DNA from: Acidiferrobacter sp.
Lineage (GTDB): Bacteria; Pseudomonadota; Gammaproteobacteria; Acidiferrobacterales; Acidiferrobacteraceae
DNA: 6,033 nucleotides
Reading direction: 5' to 3'
Assembly: GCA_027335965.1 (NCBI GenBank)
Contig: DAHWGZ010000106.1
Coordinates: 1 to 6,033 of the forward strand
Shown here: one piece after another, positions 1-5,562 of the stretch
Layout of the letters: every line of letters starts with the position of its first letter
Position numbering within the stretch: position 1 is the first letter of the stretch
Notes under the pieces: model-generated
What the model saw: the letters and a program-made list of their open reading frames with translations, nothing else
Told to the model about the DNA's origin: nothing
Database searches by the model: none
Translations under genes and position numbers: made by a program

Positions 1-92
1 TGGAACAACGCTACGGCCACGGGGTCGCCATCGAGTATCTCGAGCGCAACGCCGCCGGCGTCCTCATCCGCTTCACGCGCCGTCCGGCGTAA
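1..92 (+). CDS. C-terminal end of an unidentified protein (partial)
   Basis: An open frame enters from the left edge and ends at a TAA at 90-92, leaving 29 complete codons; codon phase starts at base 3. The peptide (EQRYGHGVAIEYLERN, then AAGVLIRFTRRPA) has the composition of real protein and GC-rich third positions. It alternates short hydrophobic strands with charged residues. The pattern 'RYG..., IEYLE, AGVLIRFTR' loosely resembles the last strand of a LytS-type histidine-kinase ATPase domain, but 29 residues are too few to assign a family. It converges on the minus-strand gene at 138-962, with 45 bp between the two stops. That a gene ends here is fairly sure; its function is unknown. Confidence 0.6.
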   Translation, partial: EQRYGHGVAIEYLERNAAGVLIRFTRRPA

Positions 93-125
93 ATCCGCGG
101 GCCGCTACCGGGGACATGCCGGACA

Positions 126-161
126 GGTGGCGCGCGGCTAGACGATGAGGCGCGCGCCGCC
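126..161. terminator. GC-rich hairpin over a convergent gene end
   Basis: Bases 126-136 can pair with 151-161, giving an 11-bp stem with one G-T wobble (T128/G159) and a 14-base loop at 137-150. The minus-strand diiron gene's stop codon (138-140) lies in the loop, and one arm of the stem covers its last codons. It sits between two convergent genes, where a shared transcription end is expected. Neither strand has a T-run after the stem, so it is not a classical intrinsic terminator. Part of the symmetry may come from Ala/Arg-rich GC codons. A role in stopping or stabilising either transcript is inference. Confidence 0.35.
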
Positions 162-962
162 GACCATGAACGACACCATAAACCTCTGCAAGGATGCGGG
201 CAGATCGAGTGGCGTCAGCAGCATCTTGACCGCCGGCTGAAAGGGGTAATACTCGCGCATCCACGCGCGGATGCGGTTGCGAAAGGCGCGAAAATCGCCA
301 CGCGTGAATGTCGCGTGCGGCTCGTGCGCGAGGCTTACGTTCTTCACGGCCAGGTAGGCGTCCTCGCTATCGACCTCGGCCACCCGCCGCCAGATCTCGC
401 GCGCCACGCGCCATCGGGAATGCGGCTCGCGCCCCTGATAGTCGCGATAGATCCGGTAGAACCCCTTGTAGTGACCAATCTCGTCGTCGCGGATGTGGCC
501 CGCCAATGTCGCCAATACCGGCTCCGGACTCGCGTGCCGCAGCATCCCGTAAAAGCTCGACGTACCGGTTTCCACCACGCATCGCGCGGCCATTTCCAGG
601 GTGCGGGTCGGACCGAGCCGCTCGGTCTCGCAATACGGCGCGTAATCGGCCCGGAACCCGTCGAATCCCCGCTGCCAATCGAAGTCGGGCCACACGGATA
701 GGACATAGCGCTTCAAGGCCTCGCCGTGCTGCACCTCCTCCGGCCCCCATTTGCGCGCAAGCCAGGCACGGGTCTCGTCATCGCCGGCGTAATAGTCACT
801 CAGGTTGCGGGCGTACAGATCGGAGAGGATCTCCACGAACGACGAGGCGGCAAGCAGATAAAACCAGTCGCGATCCCGCGCGATCACCGCGCGATCCACC
901 TGGTCATAAGGGATGTCGTCCAGCGACCACCGTTGCCGAAAAGGCCTGGAAAGCGTCTCCAT
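138..962 (-). CDS. Diiron ferritin-like protein, acyl-ACP desaturase-like
   Basis: This 274-residue protein has the ligand pattern of a four-helix-bundle diiron carboxylate enzyme: E44 (in SFVEILSDLY), E76-x-x-H79 (PEEVQHG), E131 (CVVETGTSS) and E161-x-x-H164 (DDEIGHYKGF). The gaps between ligand pairs (32, 55 and 30 residues) are close to those of soluble stearoyl-ACP desaturase (38, 53 and 33), so all six iron ligands appear intact. There is no signal peptide; the hydrophobic end (FMVSFMVGGARLIV) is too short for a clear membrane segment. The family is usually annotated as ferritin-like or acyl-ACP-desaturase-like and is probably cytosolic. The start ATG (962) has a good ribosome-binding site (GGAGGA, six bases upstream). 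The gene is divergent from msrAB. The substrate is unknown: fatty-acyl desaturation, another O2-dependent oxidation or peroxide/O2 removal are all possible. The diiron fold is well supported; the reaction is not. Confidence 0.85.
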   Translation of the reverse strand: METLSRPFRQRWSLDDIPYDQVDRAVIARDRDWFYLLAASSFVEILSDLYARNLSDYYAGDDETRAWLARKWGPEEVQHGEALKRYVLSVWPDFDWQRGFDGFRADYAPYCETERLGPTRTLEMAARCVVETGTSSFYGMLRHASPEPVLATLAGHIRDDEIGHYKGFYRIYRDYQGREPHSRWRVAREIWRRVAEVDSEDAYLAVKNVSLAHEPHATFTRGDFRAFRNRIRAWMREYYPFQPAVKMLLTPLDLPASLQRFMVSFMVGGARLIV

Positions 963-968
963 AGCAGA

Positions 969-974
969 TCCTCC
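969..974 (-). promoter_or_regulatory. Ribosome-binding site of the diiron gene
   Basis: On the minus strand the sequence reads GGAGGA six bases before the ATG at 962-960. This strong match to the 16S rRNA 3' end supports the chosen start over internal methionines. Confidence 0.7.
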
Positions 975-1055
975 ATCACTCGTGCGCCGTCTCTCTCGCG
1001 CTTAGCTGCCATCGCAAAACGGCCGCCACCGACCGCCGATCGCGTCGGCCGATGG

Positions 1056-1084
1056 GTGAGAGCGTGTCTTCGGGTTAGTATAAA
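1056..1084 (+). promoter_or_regulatory. Candidate sigma70-type promoter for msrAB
   Basis: GTGAGA at 1056-1061 matches TTGACA at four of six bases. It is followed after 17 bases by TATAAA at 1079-1084, which matches TATAAT at five of six. The A-run at 1082-1087 is the only AT-rich patch in the 211-bp gap between the divergent diiron and msrA genes, which makes this the best place for a promoter. The same patch read on the minus strand gives TATACT (1082-1077), a possible -10 for the diiron gene, but no good minus-strand -35 lies upstream of it. If both are used, the two promoters overlap. A small palindrome (GCCGA, loop, TCGGC) lies just upstream at 1035-1049 and could be an operator; nothing identifies a regulator. 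Confidence 0.4.
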
Positions 1085-1173
1085 AAACCGTCCGGAGGCC
1101 CGCCAGCCGACATCTGACCCATGTCCCAGGGCGGCCATGCCGGCCGAACCCGCACAACGAGAGGAAAATCGCC

Positions 1174-1779
1174 ATGCACGACCACGACACGGGGACGCCG
1201 GACAATGGCGCCCATTTGCCCACGGGACCGGATACCGAGATCGCGATCCTGGCCGGCGGCTGCTTCTGGTGCGTCGAAGCCGTCTTTCGCGAATTGCACG
1301 GGGTCCTCGCGGTGGAGTCCGGGTACTGCGGCGGCACGCGCGAGACCGCCGACTATCAGCAGGTATGCGCGGGACACACCGACCACGCCGAGGCGGTGCG
1401 CATCTCCTACGACCCGCGGCAGGTCCGCTACGAGGACCTGCTCACGGTGTTTTTCTCGATCGCCCACGACCCGACGCAAAAGGACCGGCAGGGCAATGAC
1501 CGCGGCCGCCAATACCGTTCCGTCATCTTCTACGGCGATGAGCGCCAGCGCGCGGCGGCGACCGCCGTCATCGAGCAACTGGGGCGCGAGCGGGTCTTCA
1601 AGGACCCGATCGTGACCGAGGTCGTGGTCGCAAGCCCATTCTATCCAGCCGAGGCCTATCACAACAATTACGCCGCCTGCCACCCCGAGCAACCCTACGT
1701 CGCGCATGTCGCGGCCCCCAAGGTCGGCAAGCTGCGACAATATTTCGCGCACATGCTGCGGCGCGCCCCGTTATCATAG
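1174..1779 (+). CDS. msrA: Peptide-methionine (S)-S-oxide reductase MsrA
   Basis: MsrA reduces the S epimer of methionine sulfoxide, free or in proteins, back to methionine using thioredoxin. The 201-residue protein has the family signature GGCFWCVEA at 28-36, with catalytic Cys30. Other hallmarks are CAGHTDHAEAV at 65-75 (E73), YDP at 79-81, the HDPTQKDRQGND block at 98-109, RQYRSVIF at 112-119 and EAYHNNY at 160-166. It is of the GCFWC subtype, with a second cysteine at 33 where the E. coli enzyme has Gly. Further cysteines are 52, 65 and 169. The usual C-terminal 'YC' cysteine is Val (PYVAHV), so resolving-cysteine chemistry may run through C33 or C169. About 20 polar residues precede the core, without a signal peptide, so the protein is probably cytosolic. 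The start has a ribosome-binding site (AGAGGA at 1160-1165). msrB follows 24 bp later, presumably on the same transcript. Confidence 0.97.
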   Translation: MHDHDTGTPDNGAHLPTGPDTEIAILAGGCFWCVEAVFRELHGVLAVESGYCGGTRETADYQQVCAGHTDHAEAVRISYDPRQVRYEDLLTVFFSIAHDPTQKDRQGNDRGRQYRSVIFYGDERQRAAATAVIEQLGRERVFKDPIVTEVVVASPFYPAEAYHNNYAACHPEQPYVAHVAAPKVGKLRQYFAHMLRRAPLS

Positions 1780-1803
1780 CGCTCACCACACAAGGAACGA
1801 CCC

Positions 1804-2268
1804 ATGAACGATGAGACATCGAAACGCTACTCGGCATCCGGCTATGACCTCTCGCCGCTACCCGCCGTCATTTACGAGCGGCGCGTGCGGGATCTGACCC
1901 CCGAGGAGCGGCGGGTATTGCTCGCCTCGGGCACCGAGACGCCGTTTTGTGGCGGCCTGCTCGACGAACATGACGCGGGCACCTTCATCTGCCGGTTGTG
2001 CGCGCTGCCGCTCTTTCGCTCCCAGGACAAATTCGAGTCGGGCACCGGTTGGCCGAGCTTCACGCAGCCCATCGATCAAGACCACGTTGCGCGCGTCACG
2101 GATACCAGTCACGGCATGACGCGCACCGAGATCCGCTGCGCGCGCTGCCAGAGCCACCTCGGCCACTGCTTTCCCGACGGGCCGCCGCCCACCGGTGAAC
2201 GGCATTGCGTCAACTCCGTGTCGCTGCGCTTCATGCCCGACGGCGCGCAAAGTGATCGCGAGGATTGA
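1804..2268 (+). CDS. msrB: Peptide-methionine (R)-S-oxide reductase MsrB
   Basis: MsrB reduces the R epimer of methionine sulfoxide and so complements MsrA. The 154-residue protein is full length. It has two zinc-binding CxxC pairs (C63/C66 and C112/C115), the TGWPSF segment at 81-86, HLGHCFPDGP at 118-127 and the catalytic motif RHCVNSVSL at 133-141, with nucleophile Cys135. In E. coli and Neisseria MsrB the resolving cysteine lies in GCGWPSF; here that position is Thr81. Instead there are cysteines at 49 (PFCGG, usually PFTG) and 122 (GHCFPDGP, usually GHVFPDGP). Cys49 aligns roughly with the alternative resolving position known from Xanthomonas-type MsrB (Cys31 there). The start has AAGGA at 1792-1796, seven bases upstream. 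The gene is almost certainly cotranscribed with msrA. A transposon-end remnant begins six bases after its stop. Confidence 0.97.
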   Translation: MNDETSKRYSASGYDLSPLPAVIYERRVRDLTPEERRVLLASGTETPFCGGLLDEHDAGTFICRLCALPLFRSQDKFESGTGWPSFTQPIDQDHVARVTDTSHGMTRTEIRCARCQSHLGHCFPDGPPPTGERHCVNSVSLRFMPDGAQSDRED

Positions 2269-2274
2269 GACGCC

Positions 2275-2307
2275 TGACATCCCCCCGCCCTGAAGGGCGC
2301 AGATTCC
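2275..2307 (-). mobile_element. IS200/IS605 (IS1341/TnpB-type) right-end remnant
   Basis: Read on the minus strand, this 33-base stretch runs from GGAATC, through a hairpin (CGCCC, loop TTCA, GGGCG; plus-strand 2286-2299), then a G-run, to GGATGTCA. From general knowledge of these elements it is close to the common right end of IS605-family orfB/tnpB elements, differing by about two substitutions and one missing base. In intact elements it lies just after tnpB, forms the end of the omega-RNA scaffold, and flanking DNA beyond it supplies the guide. Here the element would lie at higher coordinates, reading leftward. Only about 330 bp remain before the next gene, so tnpB is lost or eroded beyond recognition. 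The identity rests on recall of the motif, not on a database search. Confidence 0.6.
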
Positions 2308-2637
2308 GTATGCCGCCCGTTCTCGCTCACCCGACATCGGCGCAAAGAGGGCCCCCCACGGGCCAAGCGGGTCTTGCTTCGGATGAAAGCGGCCGATCCG
2401 CGCATGGCCTTGCATGCGCGTCGAGCCCTCCTTGCGACCGTCGGTCCCGCCTGGCCGAGGGCGGCATCGCTCGATGCGCGAGCCGGGCCGGAGTTTTCCC
2501 CTCCCGCGGGCGTTGAGGCCTTCCGGGGCGATCCCGCCGAAGACGCGATGGCCAAGCGCGCGGCAAGGCCCGAAGGTCCCTGGCCCAGTCCGCCCAAGTC
2601 CCTAGACTGACAGGCTCTCCAGAGCGGGCCGGATGCC
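2308..2637 (-). other. Gap with possible decayed tnpB 3' end and omega-RNA-like hairpins
   Basis: No convincing gene lies here. On the minus strand, leading into the right-end motif at 2275-2307, there are several inverted repeats: 2447-2451 with 2460-2464; a perfect 7-bp stem of 2399-2405 with 2414-2420 (8-base loop); and 2350-2354 with 2360-2364. This succession of stems before a terminal hairpin is what the 3' part of a TnpB omega-RNA region would look like. One minus-strand frame contains GLNARGRG (encoded around 2520-2497), faintly like the tail region of TnpB proteins, but the frame is short and no RuvC or zinc-finger motif is left. The stretch just before the next gene (2580-2637) has no good promoter; TAGACT at 2603-2608 is at best a weak -10. 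Confidence 0.35.
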
Positions 2638-3105
2638 ATGCGCATGGTCGTCAACGGGATCGAGAGGATAAGCCACGCGTCGCCGGATACGCCCCTGCTG
2701 TGGGTGATCCGCGATGAATGGGGACTCCACGGCACCAAATACGGCTGCGGCATCGGGATATGCGGGGCCTGCACGGTCCATGTCGATCACGCGCCCCTGC
2801 GCGCCTGCGCGCTCCCGGTGGGGGCCCTGGCCGGACGACACATCACCACGATAGAGGGCCTGTCCCCGGACGGCACGCATCCCGTGCAAGAGGCGTGGGT
2901 GGCGGAGGATGTCCCGCAATGCGGCTATTGTCAGTCGGGACAGATCATGAGCGCCGCCGCCCTATTGGCGCGCCATCGGCACCCGAGCGATCGCGATATC
3001 GATGCCGCCATGGCCGGCAACCTGTGCCGTTGCGGGACCTATGCGCGCATCCGCCGGGCCATCCATCGCGCCGCCCAGACCCGCGATCATGGCGACGCGC
3101 CGTGA
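2638..3105 (+). CDS. [2Fe-2S]2 small subunit of a molybdenum hydroxylase (IorA type)
   Basis: This 155-residue protein carries two [2Fe-2S] clusters that pass electrons from the molybdenum site of the large subunit. The N-terminal plant-ferredoxin-type cluster is bound by C37, C42, C45 and C57 ([16 protein letters not shown]). The C-terminal, helical-domain cluster is bound by C95/C98 ([10 protein letters not shown]) and C130/C132 (NLCRCGTY), with the family's usual 31-residue gap. All eight ligands are present. Length and motifs fit the small subunits of isoquinoline 1-oxidoreductase, nicotinate dehydrogenase and aldehyde oxidase. There is no signal peptide, so if the enzyme is exported this subunit must travel folded with its Tat-tagged partner. 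The ATG at 2638 is chosen because the conserved fold starts at once (MVVNGIER); the upstream ribosome-binding site is weak and Met3 (2644) is an alternative start. It overlaps the next gene by 17 bp, which suggests translational coupling. Confidence 0.93.
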   Translation: MRMVVNGIERISHASPDTPLLWVIRDEWGLHGTKYGCGIGICGACTVHVDHAPLRACALPVGALAGRHITTIEGLSPDGTHPVQEAWVAEDVPQCGYCQSGQIMSAAALLARHRHPSDRDIDAAMAGNLCRCGTYARIRRAIHRAAQTRDHGDAP

Positions 3106-5215
3106 TTTCCTGAAGGCCGCCGCCTTGGGCGGGGGCGGACTCGCGCTCGCCCTCGACACGCGCATCGCCGCCGCCGCGCTCGCGCCCGGCGGGGCGCGCG
3201 CGCCATCGATCTTTGCGCCGAACGCCTGGATCCATATCCATGCCGACGACACCGTGGTCGTGATGGTCGACAAATCGGAGATGGGGCAAGGCGTCATGAC
3301 CGCGCTGCCCATGCTCGTGGCCGAGGATCTCGACGCCGACTGGGAGCGCCTGCGGATCGCCCCGGCGCCAGCGGCCCCGGCCTACATCAATCCCGCCCTG
3401 GGCACCGAGGCGACCGGCGGCAGCACCAGCATATCCTCGAGCTACCGGCCGCTGCGCATGGCGGGGGCGGCCGCGCGCCTCATGCTCTTGCGCGCCGCAA
3501 GCCTTCGCACCGGCATCGCCATGGCGCATCTGCGCACAGCGCGTGGGGCGGTCCTGCTGCCAGACGGCCGACGCCTGCCCTATGGCGTGCTGGCGCGCGC
3601 GGCGGCGCGCTTGCGCGTACCGCGCAACCCGCCCCTCAAATCGCCACGGCACTTCCGCCTGATCGGGCGTCCGCTGACGCGCGTCGACACCCCCGCCAAG
3701 ACCACCGGACGCGCCCTCTTCGGCATCGACGTGCAAAGGCCCGGTCTTCTGCTGGGGGCGGTCCGCAGACCACCGACCGTAGGCGGCCATTTGCGCGATT
3801 ACGACGCGCGCGCGGCGCAAGCCCTGCCCGGGGTGGTGCGCTTAGCGCGCGTCGAACACGGACTTGGCGTGGTGGCGACCGATACCTGGACGGCCTGGAA
3901 GGCCTTGGATGCGGTCCATTTTCATTGGGCCGAGGGGGACTCGAGCCTGTCGACACCGGCGATCCGCGCCGAGTATCAGCGCCTGGCAGCGCGCCAAGGC
4001 GCAATCGCCGAGCGCCGGGGCGATGCGCGTTCGGCGATTGCCGATGCCGCGCGCGTCATCGCTGCCGATTACGAGATCCCCTACGCCGCGCACGCGCCGC
4101 TCGAGCCCATGAACTGCACGGCCCACATTCACGATGGCCTTTGCGAGATCTGGGTGCCGACACAGGCCCAGACCGGGGCACAGATCACCGCCTCCCGATT
4201 GACGGGTCTCGCCGCGGACCGGATCGTCTGCCATACCACCCTGCTTGGCGGCGGCTTTGGCCGGCGGCTCGAGCAGGACTTCGTGGCCGATGCCGTGACC
4301 TTGGCCAAGACCGTGCCGAATCCCGTGAAAGTGGTGTGGCCGCGCGCCGAGGACATGACCCACGATTTCTATCGCCCCTACAGCTATCACCGCGTGACCG
4401 GCGCGCTGGACCGCACGGGCCTGCCCACCGCTTGGCGCCAGACCATCGTCGCGGCATCCCTCATGCGCGCGCGCGATCCGTCCGCGATCAAAAACGGCGT
4501 GGATCCGACCGCTGTCGGCGGGGCCGTCGGCATGCCCTATCGCATCCCCAACGTCGAGATCGACTATGTGGAGCGCGACACCCCGGTGCCGATCGGATTC
4601 TGGCGCTCGGTAGCCGACTCCTATACGGCGTTCGTCAAGGAGTCGTTCGTGGACGAACTCGCCCATGCCGCCGGCCGCGACCCGCTGGCGCTACGCCGCG
4701 TGCTCCTGGCCGACGATCACCAGCAGCGGCGCGTGCTGGAGGCGGCCGCGCGCCTCATCGGCTGGGGCCGGCCGCGGCCGCGCGGACAGGGTCTCGGGAT
4801 CGCCGTCCATAGGTCATTTGGCGCTAGCATGGCCCAGGCGGTCTCGGTCAAGATGCGGTCGGACAGGCTTTACATCGAGCGCGTGGTCTGCGTCTGCGAC
4901 TGCGGGCTCGTCGTCAATCCCAACATCGCGCACGCGCAGATCGAAGGTGCGGTCGCGTTCGCCCTGCAGGCGGCCTTGAAGGGACCGATAACCGTGGAAA
5001 ACGGCCGGATACAACAACGCAACTTCGACAGCTATCCGCTGCTGCGCATCGACGAGATGCCCGCGGTCGACGTCCATATCTTGCCGGACGCCGGTCCCCC
5101 GCGCGGTCTGGGCGAGCCGGGCGTCCCTCCGCTGGCACCGGCCCTCGCCAACGCCATCTTTGCGGCGAGCGGCAGGCGCTACCGCGCCCTGCCGCTTCCG
5201 CTGGCCTTGCGATGA
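3089..5215 (+). CDS. Molybdopterin-binding large subunit, xanthine dehydrogenase family (IorB type)
   Basis: This 708-residue catalytic subunit would hydroxylate a carbon of an N-heterocycle or aldehyde using water-derived oxygen at a molybdenum site. From ATG 3089 it opens with a twin-arginine signal ([12 protein letters not shown]4-R5, then an Ala/Gly/Leu-rich stretch to about residue 30), pointing to Tat export. Recognisable family blocks are EMGQGV at 64-69, [30 protein letters not shown] at 334-345, the Mo-cofactor loop GGGFGRR at 387-393, PIGFWRS (W505-R506), ESFVDELA, and the C-terminal [19 protein letters not shown], whose E676 matches the catalytic glutamate. Length is normal for IorB/nicotinate dehydrogenase large subunits and no frameshift is seen. 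The frame stays open upstream to an ATG at 3002, but that would add 29 residues before the Tat motif, so 3089 is preferred. No FAD subunit is encoded nearby, so electrons probably go to a cytochrome. The substrate cannot be inferred. Confidence 0.94.
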   Translation: MATRRDFLKAAALGGGGLALALDTRIAAAALAPGGARAPSIFAPNAWIHIHADDTVVVMVDKSEMGQGVMTALPMLVAEDLDADWERLRIAPAPAAPAYINPALGTEATGGSTSISSSYRPLRMAGAAARLMLLRAASLRTGIAMAHLRTARGAVLLPDGRRLPYGVLARAAARLRVPRNPPLKSPRHFRLIGRPLTRVDTPAKTTGRALFGIDVQRPGLLLGAVRRPPTVGGHLRDYDARAAQALPGVVRLARVEHGLGVVATDTWTAWKALDAVHFHWAEGDSSLSTPAIRAEYQRLAARQGAIAERRGDARSAIADAARVIAADYEIPYAAHAPLEPMNCTAHIHDGLCEIWVPTQAQTGAQITASRLTGLAADRIVCHTTLLGGGFGRRLEQDFVADAVTLAKTVPNPVKVVWPRAEDMTHDFYRPYSYHRVTGALDRTGLPTAWRQTIVAASLMRARDPSAIKNGVDPTAVGGAVGMPYRIPNVEIDYVERDTPVPIGFWRSVADSYTAFVKESFVDELAHAAGRDPLALRRVLLADDHQQRRVLEAAARLIGWGRPRPRGQGLGIAVHRSFGASMAQAVSVKMRSDRLYIERVVCVCDCGLVVNPNIAHAQIEGAVAFALQAALKGPITVENGRIQQRNFDSYPLLRIDEMPAVDVHILPDAGPPRGLGEPGVPPLAPALANAIFAASGRRYRALPLPLALR

Positions 5216-5227
5216 GAATCACCGGCC

Positions 5228-5291
5228 GCGGGCATGGCATGGCCCGCAGTCACGGCCCCGCCCCATGGGCCGGCGGCTTGCGGCGCCGCCG
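5228..5291. repeat. Three tandem GC hairpins after the hydroxylase operon
   Basis: Three perfect inverted repeats lie almost end to end, starting 12 bases after the large-subunit stop: 5228-5233 with 5242-5247 (GCGGGC/GCCCGC, 8-base loop), 5253-5258 with 5267-5272 (CGGCCC/GGGCCG, 8-base loop) and 5271-5277 with 5285-5291 (CGGCGGC/GCCGCCG, 7-base loop). The second and third share two bases and cannot both form fully. The position suits transcript termination or 3'-end protection. No T-run follows any stem, so intrinsic termination is doubtful. GC-rich spacers form such stems by chance fairly often. Confidence 0.35.
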
Positions 5292-5544
5292 TGGCATGGG
5301 CGCGAATCATCCCGATGGGCGGGTCGCCCTTGGCGGGGAATCTATGGCCCCGACTGCTGTCTACTTTTGGTAAGCGCCCGCGCCATGGGTGTTTGTCGGG
5401 CCCGCATCGCGCGGACACCCGGATTCCGGCGACCACGCGTGAACCGCGCGATGGGCCGCGCGGCCCTTGGATCCCGACCCGGCCGCGGTGCTGGCGCGTC
5501 ACAGATACCGAAAGATGCATGCAGGAAACCATTTCCGCGTCACC
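5292..5544. other. Non-coding gap before the mocA-like gene
   Basis: No frame here looks like protein: candidate open frames on both strands are rich in Pro, Arg and Gly with no recognisable motif. The stretch is rich in inverted repeats, including GGGCG/CGCCC (5317-5321 with 5325-5329) and a 14-base perfect palindrome, GGGCCGCGCGGCCC, at 5453-5466. A slightly AT-richer patch at 5360-5372 (CTACTTTTGGTAAG) could include a promoter for the mocA-like gene, but no hexamer pair with good spacing is seen. I do not recognise a Mo-cofactor riboswitch, though a structured leader would fit this spot. Confidence 0.3.
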
Positions 5545-5553
5545 TAAGGAGGT
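5545..5553 (+). promoter_or_regulatory. Full-length Shine-Dalgarno sequence of the mocA-like gene
   Basis: TAAGGAGGT is a complete nine-base complement of the usual 16S rRNA 3' end. It ends nine bases before the ATG at 5563 and so fixes that start. It is the strongest ribosome-binding site in the window, in contrast to the weak sites before the two hydroxylase genes. The flanking bases allow a short stem (ACCT 5542-5545 with AGGT 5550-5553, four-base loop) that would partly hide it. Confidence 0.85.
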
Positions 5554-5562
5554 CACTATTTC

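Noticed and set aside
1075..1752. Minus-strand open frame of 225 codons opposite msrA
   Set aside because: It is the complement of a certain msrA coding sequence. The hydrophobic look comes from the reverse strand of GC-rich codons.
2286..2299. The CGCCC-TGAA-GGGCG hairpin as a terminator for msrAB
   Set aside because: The stem is only 5 bp and no T-run follows. The surrounding bases match a transposon right end better, although some termination effect is not excluded.
2374..2610. Small plus-strand open frame of 78 codons between msrB and the hydroxylase genes
   Set aside because: It has no ribosome-binding site and no recognisable motif, and lies over the transposon-remnant region. It is probably chance.
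3002..3088. Longer start for the large subunit
   Set aside because: It would put 29 Pro/Ala-rich residues before the Tat motif and overlap the small subunit by 104 bp. ATG 3089 places the twin arginine at residues 4-5, as expected.
2945..3820. Minus-strand open frame of 291 codons
   Set aside because: It is antisense to the hydroxylase genes and its composition mirrors their codons. It has no family motif and no ribosome-binding site.
3842..4666. Minus-strand open frame of 274 codons opposite the large subunit
   Set aside because: It is a reverse-strand shadow of conserved family blocks, with no independent evidence.
3925..4812. Long plus-strand open frame (295 codons) inside the large-subunit gene
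   Set aside because: It is out of frame with a fully conserved molybdenum-hydroxylase protein, has Arg/Pro/Ala-rich content and no motif. It is a by-product of GC-rich codon use.
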